Shown: positions 12,274 through 26,232, numbered from the stretch's first letter. The stretch is 64,000 nucleotides of DNA from Circinella minor (GCA_016758965.1 JAEPRB010000045.1:150731-214730); one strand, 5' to 3'. Numbers and translations: made by a program. The notes: generated by a model not told the origin, from the letters alone.

Positions 12274-14335
12274 GTCTGAATCAGTCTAGTCAACATTTTA
12301 AAGTCAATCTCAAGTTTTTCTTTCTTTTTTTCTCTTTTTTTTTTCTTATTACGGGACTTTTCAATAAAAAAAGAAATATAACATACGATGAATGTTGAAT
12401 CGTTGGAATCCAGTGGCACTGGGTGTGGCGACTCCTGCACTGATAAATGATGCATTGTTTGTTTATACGCTTTTTTCTCTCTCCTTTTTCTCTATCTATA
12501 TTTTTTTTGCTTGTTTTCGTTTTCTCGAGGTACAGTTTGTCGTCTATTTCTCTTTTTTTACGCAGTTGCAGAAAAAATGGGGCAATGGAAAGAAAGGAGT
12601 GAAAGTAATAGAAGAAAAAAAGCTTGTACTATTACTGTAAAAAAAAAAGGTAGGACGGGAATTTTTTTAGGCAACTCGTGTGGTACGTCCATGTCGTCGC
12701 AGTGAACCCGTGTTGGTTTAAAGAGAGAGAACAATAGGAGGACGCCAAGGCACACTCCAAAATTTGTAGCGGGTACTTGACCAATTCTGTTGATGTGAAC
12801 ATGTGGCACACCTCGACTGACCTTATCCCGTATTACCTCCCGAATTGAGGTGTGCCACATAATAATCTCTTGGTTCTGTATCATACAATAAATTTTATTA
12901 ATTTATTTACTTTCTGCCACACAGCTTTTTTTTCTTTTTAACACGATTTTAGCTGCATCGGTACTCAACAAGAACAATAATGCTTGCCGTGCTTGGGTAG
13001 GAGAAACGTGGCGTTCAATGCACTTACCCCGATTGTACTACGTTCAATCGTCAAATTAAAATTATCGTGGCTTCCAACTTTCCACAATGGAAAAATCTTT
13101 CTTGATTAACTATGCCATTAATTACCTACTTTAATTGAGGCGCATATTTATATATAAAATCAAATATATTTCTCACGAAACGTTGGTGTAATCCAAAAAT
13201 AATTATGCTTGCATTAGACATATTTCGGTTCCAGCCTTTTTAACTGTCGATGCTACTTTCTTTTTGATAAAAAAAAAATTAGTGATAACGTAATTGTAAA
13301 GATTTTTTTTAATTGTTGCCTGGCAATTAACAGTATACTAAAGTGGAAATAAAGTTTCCTGAGTTTAGTCTCTTATTGAATTAAGGTGCTGATGGTGGAC
13401 TGTTGTAATGATTATCAAATACATAAATGGGCTTTTATGCTGCGATTTTCGTTCTTGTTGCGGTTCTTTTATCATTAATTTAAAAGAGTGTATATAAATT
13501 GAATGTTGTTACTTTTAGATATGTCTTGCGTAACAAGGGTAAACAGGATAATAAAAAGAATATTATTTTTCCTGTTGTATCAAAAAGAAGCTTTAGTGGA
13601 ATCAACCAGCTTCTACACTAGGTTGAGGGCATCTTTTTTATTTTTCTATATATTCGGTTCCTTTAATCTCGGCTAATTTCTTAAGCATAAAAGAAATTTC
13701 TTGGTGTCAGTAATATATGCATTATTTTTGATTGTCATATGTATTTACAATTATTGTTATGCGGATATGTTGATTACTAATTTTTCTATTAATTGGCTCA
13801 GATCGAAAAATTGATATCATTATCAATGATGATAGTTCACAGAAATCGAAAAAAAAACTTTTGCTTGCTGCTACTAGATTTATTTAAAATTATTAAAATT
13901 TCCCAGCCAAGTAGCTCATCTAGAGTTTAAATAAATAGTCAAAGTGGATATTCCACTGACACAATTTTCACTATATATATAATGCAGACACGTCGGTGCT
14001 ATAGTTACTTTTTGTATTCTTTCAACATACTTTATCTTAGATACATCTACTAATCATCATTGCATGGTATTAACACGCTACGTATTATAGTAATAAAATG
14101 AATTGTAGCTGCATTTATTTTTGAACCGACAGACTTTTATCATAAAATAAACTTTATATAATGAAATATGAGTTATATACATGGAAATGAAAATGAAGTA
14201 TGCTATAAAATCGCTTTAATGTTCGTAAATCGACATACGAATATTATCATACATATATAATAACGTTAATTTACCAATAAAATCTACTAAGATTCTTTTG
14301 TTCAACATCAATCAACGAAAAAAAACGACAAAAGT
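12274..14335. other. Intergenic region with a hairpin and a possible small ORF
   Basis: It contains the promoter of the minus-strand FYVE gene and about 1.4 kb of AT-rich DNA with no supported gene. A minus-strand ORF of 108 codons (12558-12884) contains one hydrophobic stretch (FGVCLGVLLLFSLF) and overlaps a perfect 14-bp inverted repeat. I do not recognise a family, so it is not called as a gene. From about 12900 to 14335 only AT-rich sequence is seen. Confidence 0.5.
12801..12860. repeat. Perfect 14-bp inverted repeat, 32-bp loop
   Basis: The left arm ATGTGGCACACCTC (12801-12814) is the exact reverse complement of the right arm GAGGTGTGCCACAT (12847-12860). The arms are GC-richer than their surroundings. 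The repeat could fold as a hairpin or be a remnant of a small transposon; no target duplication is evident. Confidence 0.85.
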
Positions 14336-15236
14336 AGCTTATTAATATAAAGCTTAATATATATTGTTTAGTTACAAGCTGGAAAAGTCGCTCTTGCCTT
14401 ATCTAAGGATTTTATTGAACATTAGCACAGACACGATCAAAAAGGACAGTCAAACCGCGCAGTTGTCTGTATTCCTGCTCCATTGCGGCGAAAAATGTTG
14501 CTTCGAACAATAGTCAATATGTTAAATGATACATCACCAATATCACAACCACCGTCCCCACCATCAGTGTTACAGCAGTATCATTCTCTGTGCAAAAAAA
14601 ATTACAAAGTCCAAAAGTCGAAAAGTACGAGATTTAAACAAAGGAGTTATTACTAAAGAGGAACGGGCTCAATTTAGCAAAATGCATATATTAATTGCTG
14701 AAGGTATTATATAGATAATTAGTATTAATGTAAAAAAAAAAATACTGATTGTTGTTGCGTAAGTATAGATAATCTGGGCGCTCAGAAGATATTGCATAAA
14801 CAACTTATAACTCGATTTGGATTTCGAGTAACATGTACCGACAACGGCTTAGAATCTGTTGAGTTATGGACGAATCATTCTTCTAATCACTTTGTTATGG
14901 CAATTTTTGATCATCATATGCCCAAGGTAATTGCAGCGGCGTTATCTTTCTTTATTGTGCGAGGTGCCAAAGCCACTAAGCGCATTTGGGACGCTGAGGT
15001 CAAGAAAAAACGGGACACATTATTCCCGATCACTTCTCTCACTGGCGATATTTAGGATAGTGCACGCGAGTTATCTACTAGTTCCGGCATAAATGGGTAA
15101 ATTATTATTACGGTTCTTATTACCTTGCGTCTATAGAATCATGTGCAGATTATTTTTATGGGTGTAAGATGCAACAATTCTTTAAATATATACATCTCAC
15201 CAAGGGAACAAACCATGAAGCTCTTGCTAAAGTTTA
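14336..15236 (+). pseudogene. Truncated, internally deleted copy of the hybrid histidine kinase gene
   Basis: The block starting at about 14336 matches the neighbouring kinase gene from intron 20 and the start of exon 21 (near 24157-24234). It then jumps to the 3' half of exon 23 (near 25343) and continues through intron 23, exon 24 (receiver) and a decayed exon 25. The jump removes about 1.1 kb, with a GAA microhomology at the junction. Introns are retained, so the copy arose by DNA duplication rather than retroposition. It is broken by a 1-bp loss near 14451, an extra A in the run near 14590 and an in-frame stop near 15053. It also lacks most of intron 24 and has lost recognisable exon 26. 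The H-box, N-box and most catalytic regions are absent, so no kinase can be made. Confidence 0.88.
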
Positions 15237-16823
15237 GATGAAATAGTTGTACTGATATACTTGAATTAGAACAAATATATGAAATATAGATGACCCAATT
15301 TCTTTCTCTTTTGATTTCGTAATCTTAATAATGCTTATATATATATACTACAGACAACTTGGATTTATATGAAAATCAGAAAATGTTTATACTTGCTGCA
15401 TATTTGTTTATCCAGCAAAAACAAAGAGAACCATTTTTATTGTTACAATAAACTCAGTAACCAGTATACAAAAATAAGACGTAGCACTTTACATTCAAAA
15501 TGCTTACAAAAAAAATTATTATGGAAAATGAAAGTAGTGGGATCAAACTGTTAAGAATCAGATGGTGCGACTGCGTGTAATTTTGTTTGTTAATTGGTAT
15601 ACGCCATCGTTCATTTAGTCTTTTAACCCATACCCCCTTTTTCGTTATTACACCTAAAAGCAACAGTTTATTGAGAGTTTCTTCCAGTACTAAAATGGAA
15701 CTAAACACATTAAATATTATGATTGCCGAATATATTACATCTAGAATAACTTGGTAAAAATAATGCAGAGTAACATATTATGATGTAATTGTGCCTTCAT
15801 TATATATAAACAAATATGCACAGTACCCATGCGTACAGAAGGAGAGGAAGTAATGCTATATTTTAAACATGGCCCAAATCTACTTACATTTGAATCTCTT
15901 ATAATAGTTTTCTGTTTTTATAACACTTATAACACTATACTTTTTTGTGTGTTTTTTTTTATTAGTACCGCATATCTGTACATCATTGTGAATCTTTAAA
16001 TATAAATTTCTGTAAAGCTTTTGTTGATATATTCCAGTTGCATTACTATTAATATAAATCAAAATACTTTTTATCTTCTCATTTTTGTCGTGTAACAAAA
16101 CTTAATATTAATGATGATCTAGTTCTATTACCTGGAATAAATCCAGTTGTGTTATTGACGATGTTCTCCTTATATGAAGGAATACCGTTAAGTTTTGTGT
16201 AAAATACAGTGAAAGTAATTTACTCATATAATGCATTTTTTTTTATTAAAATTGCCATATAGTTCAATGAATGTATTTAAACATCATTGTAATATGAAAA
16301 GTCTTTGTATATTTCGAATGAGGTCTAAATTATTATAATAGTAGTTTACACTTTAGGCTTCTGTCACGACTGGCACCATGATTCGAAAAAATAGCTGAGG
16401 AAAAAAAATGAAAATAGGGAGGAGATTTGTCCGTGCATGCTGTTACTAAAAAACACGCGCAGTAAAATTATTCACCAAAATTGGGACACATCACCGAAAC
16501 ACATTCCTTGCATAGAATATAACAATGACGATCACGTTCCTTGTTCAAACAATATTATGACATCCTTCATATCCATATAATATCCACCCCTTTTTTTTCT
16601 GCAAGTCATTTTATGATCGAAGATTGAAGTTTGAAAAGTGGTACAGCAGCAGTAGTTTTACGTGCATTACAATGTATGGCTATTCTCCTTGAATTAGTTA
16701 CACTATACTCCCACTTATACCTTTTTCCCACTTTTCTTTCCTTTCCTTTTTACAATCAAAAGTCTATATACCAAACATAATTTATCACCTATCTAATATA
16801 AAACCTGTTTCCATACGTCCGTC
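15237..16823. other. Intergenic region between pseudogene and histidine kinase gene
   Basis: AT-rich DNA of about 1.6 kb. The short ORFs show no recognisable family. The last 150 bp before the kinase start are pyrimidine-rich (16700-16760), as expected for a fungal promoter or 5' UTR. Confidence 0.5.
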
Positions 16824-19800
16824 ATGTCAACTTCGGAATCCAGTAGTAGCATTTCCAACACGGATTTATCAACATTTCCCATTACATCGTCAGCAAATTT
16901 ACCATACATAAAAGGATACCATTTTATGAACACAATCTCATGTTCACGACATTATGAAAATGTGGAAATAATTTCGGGTTACAAGTAAGATTTCATTGAA
17001 AACCGCTAATTCATGAATGGACTTAAACATTAAAATAATCGTTTTATTATAGAATAAGTAACAAGAGTTCTGTTGTCGGAAAGGTCTCTCCAAGTTCATT
17101 ACAGCTCGAACGCGAATTTTATATTATGAAAAAACTGTATCAATACATTGACGGTTCTTCATACCTTGGTAACCAAGTAACAAAATAAACACAGGGATAG
17201 TGGAAGGAGAGCCAAGGAAACTTGCACGGCTGGTCGGTGTGCTCATTAAGTCAATGTTAATTTTCTACCAATGATATATAGTCCGACCATTAGAGTATCT
17301 GAGTTGCCCGAACGGTCTAGCTGTTGCGATTTACTCTGATGATGGCCAGAATCATTACAGTTCCAATAGACAAAGCGAGATTTCTGAGAAAGGATTCAAT
17401 ACCCAGAAGTATGAAAGCGGTAGCTTATGTAGAACTCTTGGTACGTTTTTACGATTTGCCATCAAGTGTTTAACTTGTTTAGAATACATCCACAAGCATA
17501 ATGTTATTCATGGTGAAATATGTCCTAGCGGTAAGTATAAATGTAATTACTCCTTGTTGTATATATATATGATGCTTAACCCTACTTCTAACAAGACTCT
17601 TATGCTACTATTGGTGTATCTAGCGTTTCAATGGAACGGAGTAGATGGTGATCCTGTCAAACTTTGGAATTTTGGCTCAGGATCCAAATCATTGGAAAGG
17701 TACTCTCTCTATGGCAATAGACACAATATACACCCTAATTATAACTAAAATTTACGTAATTATGTGTTATTGTTTTGATCTATTCATATAAACCAGTTTT
17801 TTTACAACGGAAAACTGGCGCAAGACGACAAATAATAAGGATTCAATGGAACAGTTACAAAATCGGTTAATGTACATGAGCCCAGAGCAGACAGGTCGAA
17901 CAACATATGCCCCGGACCATCGATCTGACATTTATTCATTAGGCATCATGCTTTTTACCTTACTTACCGGACAGAATCCTTTTGACGGTGGGCCACTGGA
18001 AATCCTTCACGCTATATTGAGCCGAAAACTTCCGCTGATTCATGAGCAACACTTTGAAGTACCTCAAATAGTTTCACGAATCATTGAAAAAATGACGAAC
18101 AAGGTTAGCCATAATTTTAATATATAGCAATCAGCACAACAATGATATCTAGAAATAAAGAGCCCTTATTTCTAACAAGTACAATGTTTGTATATGTTTC
18201 TAGTCACCTGGGGACCGCTATACAAGTGCGCATGGTGTCAAACATGGTATTTATTTTGTATATAAAGAATATAAAGATAATTTAAATACTAATAATAAAT
18301 AAATCAACACCATATGTTTTACACATTGTACAAATTAGATTTGCAAGAGTGTTTGAAACTTTTGACTTCAACCCAAAAATCAAGTACAGCAGATGTAGTC
18401 TAATTTTTCTTTTATCAATCATCTTTAAAAAATAGAATTAAAAAGCTAACTATGAATATATATGTATATATATATACTAATAATAAACAGTCCATTCCAT
18501 TGTTCACGTTGGCGCAGCATGATATTGCATCTATATTCACCCTTCCTAAAACGGTATATGGTCGACAAGATGTGCTTTCAGAAATATCGTTTTTTATAGA
18601 TCGATGTGCAACACAATACAATCCATCACGATTCTCCCACCGTGCAAAATTATCTACAGACGAAATCCACTCACAAACTATTGCCACTACAGCGCAAGAA
18701 GGAGTTACCAATGAGATATCAGGCCATCTTTCTGATACGAATAGTACAAGAGGTACTGGAGAAGGATATGCCAGTTCATCAGTATCATCTCAAAGAGGTC
18801 ACTGTAGTAGTGGCAATTTGATTGCAAGTAATACCTTGACGAGCACTGGGAGTAAAAAAGAAAGTTTCAATAATTCGAAAACATCGTCGTGTGTTACTAT
18901 AGTTGGGGTGTACGGCCCTGGAGGCATTGGTAAGTTACAGTAACCATTGACTTTTTAAAAATTTTATTATATAAAAATTCAGCCTCTCCTAAATTTAATT
19001 ATTAGGCAAGTCGACATTATTTACTGAAGTGCAACCAACTGCTAGACAATATGGGTAATTAGCATATGTTATTTTTGGTACATTTACCATGACTCAGCCC
19101 CAGCTAAAAGTTATAATTATACAGATATGTAGCTGTTTCAAAATTTGATAGCCGAAACAAAGTTCCATATAGCGCACTAGCAAAGGTGTTATCATATATA
19201 TTGCAACAAATATTATCTGAATCCGAAGATGATATTCGATTGTTTTATGACCATCTCAAAGTTTCACTTGGAGTTCAGTATTCGAATATCGGACTAATGA
19301 CAGACTTTGTCCCAGAGCTCAATTCACTGTTAAAACTAGAAGAGGAAATAGAATTAAAGTCAGTTGGTAATGAAATAGGTACAGATTCGTCAACTGGCCA
19401 TAAGATGGATGATATGGAAACAAGAACACGATTTCATAACTTATACATTGAAATATTTCGTGCTATTACATACTGGAGGATGACAACACTGGTATATATT
19501 GAACTTGATATATTTTAATTTATATATTATTACGTGCTATATTATATACTATTATTTCTAATCTTTTAATGTATTTATACCTTATTAGTTTTTGGATGAT
19601 CTTCATCAAGCAGGTATGTAGTTACATTGGACCAAAATCCATGACAGTAGTTCATAATTGTTGAAACAAAAAATTATATATATAGATGAACCATCATTGG
19701 AGCTCATGGAGAGCTTGATCACATCACGTATACAGCTATTGATTTTTATGTCTTACCGGGATCAAGAAATCACCAAACAATTTGAGAAGAATATTCTTGG

Positions 19801-22800
19801 GAGCAGCGTTGCTGACATTTACTTGATTCACGTAGAAGCGCTCGGTATGGATTCGTTGATCGACTTTATCTGTGATTCCCTTCATCGATCGCATAACGAC
19901 ATTATCAACCGTAATATAGTCAGTCCTCTGGCCGAGATTATATTTAATCAAACACAAGGCAACGTATTTTACGTGAGGCAATTACTACAAACTCTCGAAC
20001 GCAAACAGCTAATATATTATGACTGGGAGATAAATGAATGGTGTTTCGACCTCCAAGAAATCAAGAATTCATCAATACTCGATAATAGTAATTCGTTTGA
20101 TTCACAACAGTTGGATTTTATGGTCGACCGACTACGAGAGCTACCACCTGCTGGTCGTGTAATATTGAAATGGGCATCATTTGTGGGTGACACATTTTCT
20201 TGGAACACAGTAAGAAGTCTGGTGCTTGAAGATATTGACAACTGTTACGAAGAAGTCCAAGGAAATGATCATAATGATGATGATGGCGATAATGACCAAT
20301 ACAGCACATCAACAACAGCAGACAATAGCGCCGAAAGTATATCAGAGTGGACTATACAACAAAATAGTAATGATAAGCGCAAACCTTTCTATCGTACTAA
20401 AAGCTCAACATCCACAATTGCATCAACTACCAGTAATGATCCAATTAGTGGGTTACAAGCCGTATTACAAGAAGGATACATTATGTCAATAGGTATTGAT
20501 GAATTCAAATGGAGCCATGATCGTATATCCCAAGCAGCATCTGAACTTGTAAATCCTGCAACACGAGCCAAAATGCATCTAAAAATTGCACAACATATGA
20601 TGAAAGGTCAGTGTTAGTTATTGAATTTATAAAACATTGGCAATTATATTTTCTTTTAATGATAATACTGATATTAACAATAAGCACAGAAAAATATACT
20701 GATTCATTTCTGTTGGCGGACCATTTACTAAAATGCGTTGATCTCTTGCTTAATATGGATAACAAACAACAATATCGAGACATTCTCATTCATGCCGGAA
20801 ACAAAGGAAGAGCGTCAGGTGCTCATCAAATGGCGTTTGCATACTTTATGTGTGCGGTACAACTTGGTGATTTAGAAGCTCAGTGGATAGATGACGACAA
20901 ATATCATACTACGTTGTCTCTTTATAACAATGTTGCTGCACTTAGCTGGTCTGTTGCTCAGTATGACACAACTGAAGAACTATTAGAAACCATTTTTAAA
21001 CACTCACGTACACCGAGCGATCGAATATATGCTTACCGTGTTCAAGCGCGCTATTTTTTTGGGATACAACAACACGCAAAAGGGATCGAAGCATTATATC
21101 GGTGCATGGACGAATTTTCTGATGAACGGTCCCGTATAGACACAAGTAAAGAAGAATTAATTAAACTTTATAATGAAATTGAAACATTGGTCGAGACCCA
21201 AGGGGTAGATTATCTCTTAAAATTACCGATGTGTGACGACCCGTCATTTATAGGAGCATTGGGCGTTATGGAAGAGTTGTAAGTATTGTTAATATTAATT
21301 ATACAGTTACTAGTATGTACATTGCTGTTTGTAAAGTAGTATAATAAAATGTATTTGTAGATTGACAATGGCGTACTGGAGTGAACGAAAGCTTGAAATG
21401 TACTACTGGGCAGTTAGAATATTAAAATTGTCATTTACGAGAGGTCCTGTAGGTAGTACTTCGAGTGCTTGTGTGTTTGCAGGTGTTGGTTACACAGTAC
21501 TGTGCCAGAATTATACATTTGCCGAAGTAAGCATATTATTATATATATATTTTATTATTAGCTAATTTTATGCTTTACTTAATCTATTTATTAAACAAAT
21601 AATAACAATTATTATTATTGTTTTATTTTACTTTAGAAAATCGGCTCGATTGGTATTTCTCTGACAGATCAGCAAGGCACAGCCCAAGAAAAAGGCCTGG
21701 CATATTGTTTATATACAATATTTCTTAGCCAATGGAAGTGTCATTATCATCAGAACGCATCTCATTACTATCGAACAGGGTGGCGTGCTTCCTTTTCAGC
21801 GGGTGACAGAATTTTTGCTGCATTTAACTCAGTCGACCTTGGTCAACTTATGTTTTACAGTGGACATCATACAGCAGACGTTTTACACGACGCTGAACAA
21901 AGATATGACGAAATACACACTTGGTCACCAAATATTGATCCAAATAGTCTTATAATGTGTATTATACGTACGACAAAGGCATTACAAGGACAAACATATA
22001 TCGACACGCCTTACGTTTTTGATGGTGATGATGGATTTACTGACTCACATTTTTTGACCGAAAGCTGTAAACATAGTAGCAACCCTGCATTGCTTTTGAA
22101 TTGGTATGAATCATTCAAAATGATACCTTTAGTGTTATATGGACACCTTGACACAGCTATTGAAGTTGGATATCAATGTTTTAGCACATTTCATGGTCAT
22201 CCATGCCACAGGCAAGTCTTTTTTATTATTTAAATTTTTAATCTGTTTAGAATACGTTTTAATAGGTTTACATATATATATCCAATGTATTAGACATACT
22301 CGCATGATGTTATTCTATTTCTCTCTTGCATTGATTGAAAAATGCCGTCATGATCCTACCCAAAAAGAGAAATATTTTGCCCAAGTACGGGTTAACCAGG
22401 AATATATACATGAATATATGGTACATAGTCCTATTAACTTTTCCATGTATTGGACCCTTATTGAGGCAGAACTAATCGGATTCTCCGAAACACCTTCAGC
22501 CATTTTACAAGCCAGTCGTTTATACGAGGATGCATTAAATCAGGCACGCGAGGGCAATTGGTATTTTGAGCTTTGTATTATTCATGAGTATACAGGTGAT
22601 TTTTATTATCGTACTGGGTTCCAAAACATTGCATACTGTTTAATAAAAAAGGTATTATAAATTTTACTATATTTATTGCGATCTTATGTAATCTTACTGA
22701 TACTATCTTTATTATATATATTTATCTTAGACCATTGACATGTATTTAAATCATGGATCATATGGAAAAGCAAGGCATGTCAGTACCAAATTCAGTAAGC

Positions 22801-25800
22801 TTTTAATCGACTTCGATGACTCTAAGGCTGAGCCTCGTGATATTGGAATTCAGACCGACATATTATCGTTTTCGCATGGTCGTCAAACACCACCAAATGA
22901 TTGGAACAATGGGTATGAAAAGTTTGTGCAACAACAAAATCCAAACAACAGCTCATCGATTTACGCTAATAATGTCGCCTACGTCGAAGAAAGTATACCC
23001 CCTGTCACTACTGAGCAAACATTGCAATGTCTCGATATTGTAAGTTTTACTTTGAGGACCTTTTATTATAATAAATTTAGAAGCTAAATATTTAAAAAAA
23101 AATTAAAGCAAATATTAAAATTACCCTCTCTATTTTCATTAGATTGATATGGCTTCCATATTAAAGAGTTCGCATGTTATTTCGTCCGAAGTACGATTTG
23201 ATAGACTATTGATATCCATGATGGATATTATATTTGAAAATAGTGGAGCTGATCGTGGAGCCATAATTGTCAGAGAAGAGAAATACGGTGTATGCGCTTA
23301 TGGCTGTCAGAATGAACAAGTAGCCACATATGATCCACCCAAACCACTGGATGATGCAGATGAGCTGGTGCCCTGTAAGATTATTAATCATACAATCCAC
23401 ACTGGTGAAAGTATTTTCATTTACAATGTCAAGAAAGATACAAGGTTTGCAGTTGGGCCTTGGTTCAAGCGCACCAGCGAAAAATCAGTTATTTGTATGC
23501 CAATTACACACAAATCTCGAACTATGGGCTGCTTAGTTATTGAAGGAGCTGTGGGTGCTTTTACACAAAGGCACGTGACGGTATTGAGTCTACTGTGTCA
23601 ACAAATGGGTATTTCTACCTCCAATGCTTCATTGTTTAAATCTGTTCAGCGAGCTACGATGGCGAATATAAGGTAAAAAAGGCGAAGACGAAATAAGATA
23701 GAAAGAAAAATATTTTATTTTGAACATCTCGTGATTTAACTTTTAAAATCTGATAGAATGATTGAAATGCAGAAACAAGCGCTCGAAGAAGCTCGACGAA
23801 GTAGAGAAGCAGCAGTTCGAGCGACTCGGTTACGTGAAATATTTTTAGCTAACATGAGTCATGAAATCCGAACTCCATTTGCTGGATTTTATGGGATGAT
23901 CTCATTACTTTCTGAAACCGAGTAAGCAATACAGAAGCATTGTATTTTTGGATAATATACATATACATTCAATTCTTTGGATATAATTTTTAGTAACACA
24001 TATTTTTGTAAATAGACTTGATCCAGAGCAACATGATTTAGTACATACTGCGAAAGAGTCGTGTGAAATGCTATTGCGACTCATCGATGATCTACTTAAT
24101 TTTTCAAAGGTATTACTATAAACAGAATTATGATACAACCTAGAAGAATGTTTTTATTAATATAAAGCGTAATATATATTGTTTAGTTACAAGCTGGAAA
24201 AGTCGCGCTTGACTTATCTGAAGTTGTTATTGAAGATGTAATAACTGATGTGGTGGAAATGTTGATTGCTATTGCACTCCAAAAAAAACTAAATATCGTT
24301 TACGAAATTATGCCAGATGTACCTTTGATAGTTATAACAGATGGAAATCGCCTTCGACAGTAAGAATCGATTTTTTATTTATTTATTTTCGGGTACTATT
24401 GACCACCAAGAAAATAAGTTAATAAATATATTTATTTATATTATTACACAGAATTATTATTAATCTTTTAGGCAATGCCATCAAATTTACCCATGAAGGT
24501 GAAATAAAAATTCGATGCTCTATTGACAAGGATGGAGAGACCACTTGTGTAAAAGAAAATGATCAAAACGAAGTTTCACTTTTGTTCGAAGTAATAGATT
24601 CTGGAATTGGTATTAGTGACGAACAACGTAAAGCTTTATTTGTTCCATTTTCACAAGTGGATGGAAGTACAACGTGAGTATATTATATGTCAAAAAACAT
24701 GAGGTACAATCGATGTTGAATTTACTCAATTTTGTTTCTGATATATAGTCGTAAATATGGCGGTACTGGGTTGGGATTGTCAATCTGTTTGCAGCTGGTG
24801 AGACTCATGTCCGGAGAAATCAATGTAAAGAGTGAGTTATCCAAGGGCTCAACCTTCTTCTTTAACATCAGGGTCACACCTGTTCCCGTTGAACAGTATA
24901 AAAGCAGTAGCTATAAACAAATTACGGAACTGTTAAAAGACGTCCGTGATACTCGTATTTTGGTCGCTGACAAACACGCTTCAACAACTACACTTGTGAA
25001 GCAATTGTTGCCGGGGACCGTGGTCGACGGGGTTTCCTCAGTTCAAGAGTTACTCTCATGCAATTTAAAAAATTATTCTGTTATTGTTATTGGTTTATTT
25101 TTGTCACTGGACTCAAAATCTCCAGCAAGAGTAGATAGAATAAAACAGTTCTTAGAACGTGGGCAGTGTGTTCTAGTGATGCATTACCCAACAAATTTAG
25201 TAGGTGAAATACTTGGAAATAGCAACATCAATAATAATAATCAGCGTGACACGAATACTTTACAGCCACAAGACAGAAAAACTCGCACTGATCACTTAAT
25301 ATCTGTGTTAGATGATAATAACAGTTTAATAGCAAATGAGAACATTAGCACAGACACAATCAAAAAAGACCCCCAAAACCGCGCAGTTGTCCGTATTCCT
25401 GTTCCATTACGGCGAAAAATGTTGCTTCGAACAATAGTCAATATGTTAAATGATACATCACCAATATCACAACCACCGTCCCCACCATCAGTGTTACAGC
25501 AGTATCATTCTCTGTGCAAAAAAACTACAAGGTCCAAAGGTAGAAAAGTACGAGATCTAAACGAAGGAGTTATTACTGAAGAGGAACGGGCTCAATTTAG
25601 CAAAATGCATATATTAATTGCTGAAGGTATTATATAGATAATTAGTATTAATGAATATAAATAAAATACTGATTGTTGTTGCGTAAATATAGATAATCCG
25701 GTTGCTCAGAAGCTATTGTATAAACAACTTACAACTCGATTTGGATTTCGAGTAACATGTGCTGACAACGGCCTAGAAGCTGTTGAGGCATGGGCGAATC

Positions 25801-26232
25801 ATTCTTCTAATCACTTTGTTATGGCAATTTTTGATCATCATATGCCTAAGGTAATTGTAGCGGCATTATATTTTTTTTATTATCAGCAGCAATGTTAACA
25901 ATGTTTTTTTGTTATCTATTTTGAAGTGTGATGGTGTCGAGGCTACTAAACGAATTAGGGACGTTGAAGCCGAGAAGAAAATTGACAATCCCATTTCGAT
26001 TATTGCTCTTACTGCTGATATTCAAGATAGTGCACGTGAGATATGTATGGCATCTGGCATGAATGAGTAAGTTATAATTGGTGTTGTAATTATCTGCTGT
26101 ATACATACACGAGTCCTGTTTTTTCGCTCATGCAGAATCTTTAATTATAGATATCTTACAAAGCCTACAAACCATAAAATTCTTACTGATGTAGTACGAC
26201 GATACTGCTGTTCTAGGGCATCTGATTTATAG
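16824..26232 (+). CDS. Hybrid histidine kinase with protein-kinase-like, ATPase, GAF and receiver domains (Mak2/Mak3/Chk1-like)
   Basis: Twenty-six exons join in frame from ATG 16824 to TAG 26230-26232, giving 2415 residues. A protein-kinase-like domain covers about 30-335 ([50 protein letters not shown]). An ATPase domain follows: Walker A GPGGIGKS near 480 and Walker [10 protein letters not shown] near 622. A long helical region extends to about 1560. GAF spans 1603-1778. HisKA has the phospho-His near H1814 ([11 protein letters not shown]). HATPase has [16 protein letters not shown] and GGTGLGLSI. The C-terminal receiver has D2290, the phospho-Asp D2337 (FDHHMPKCDG), ALTAD and K2393 (YLTKP). 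This order matches the fungal group that includes S. pombe Mak2/Mak3 and Candida Chk1, which sense peroxide stress and signal through a phosphorelay. Exon 15 ends at a GC donor. Catalytic residues of the N-terminal kinase-like domain are replaced. Confidence 0.93.
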
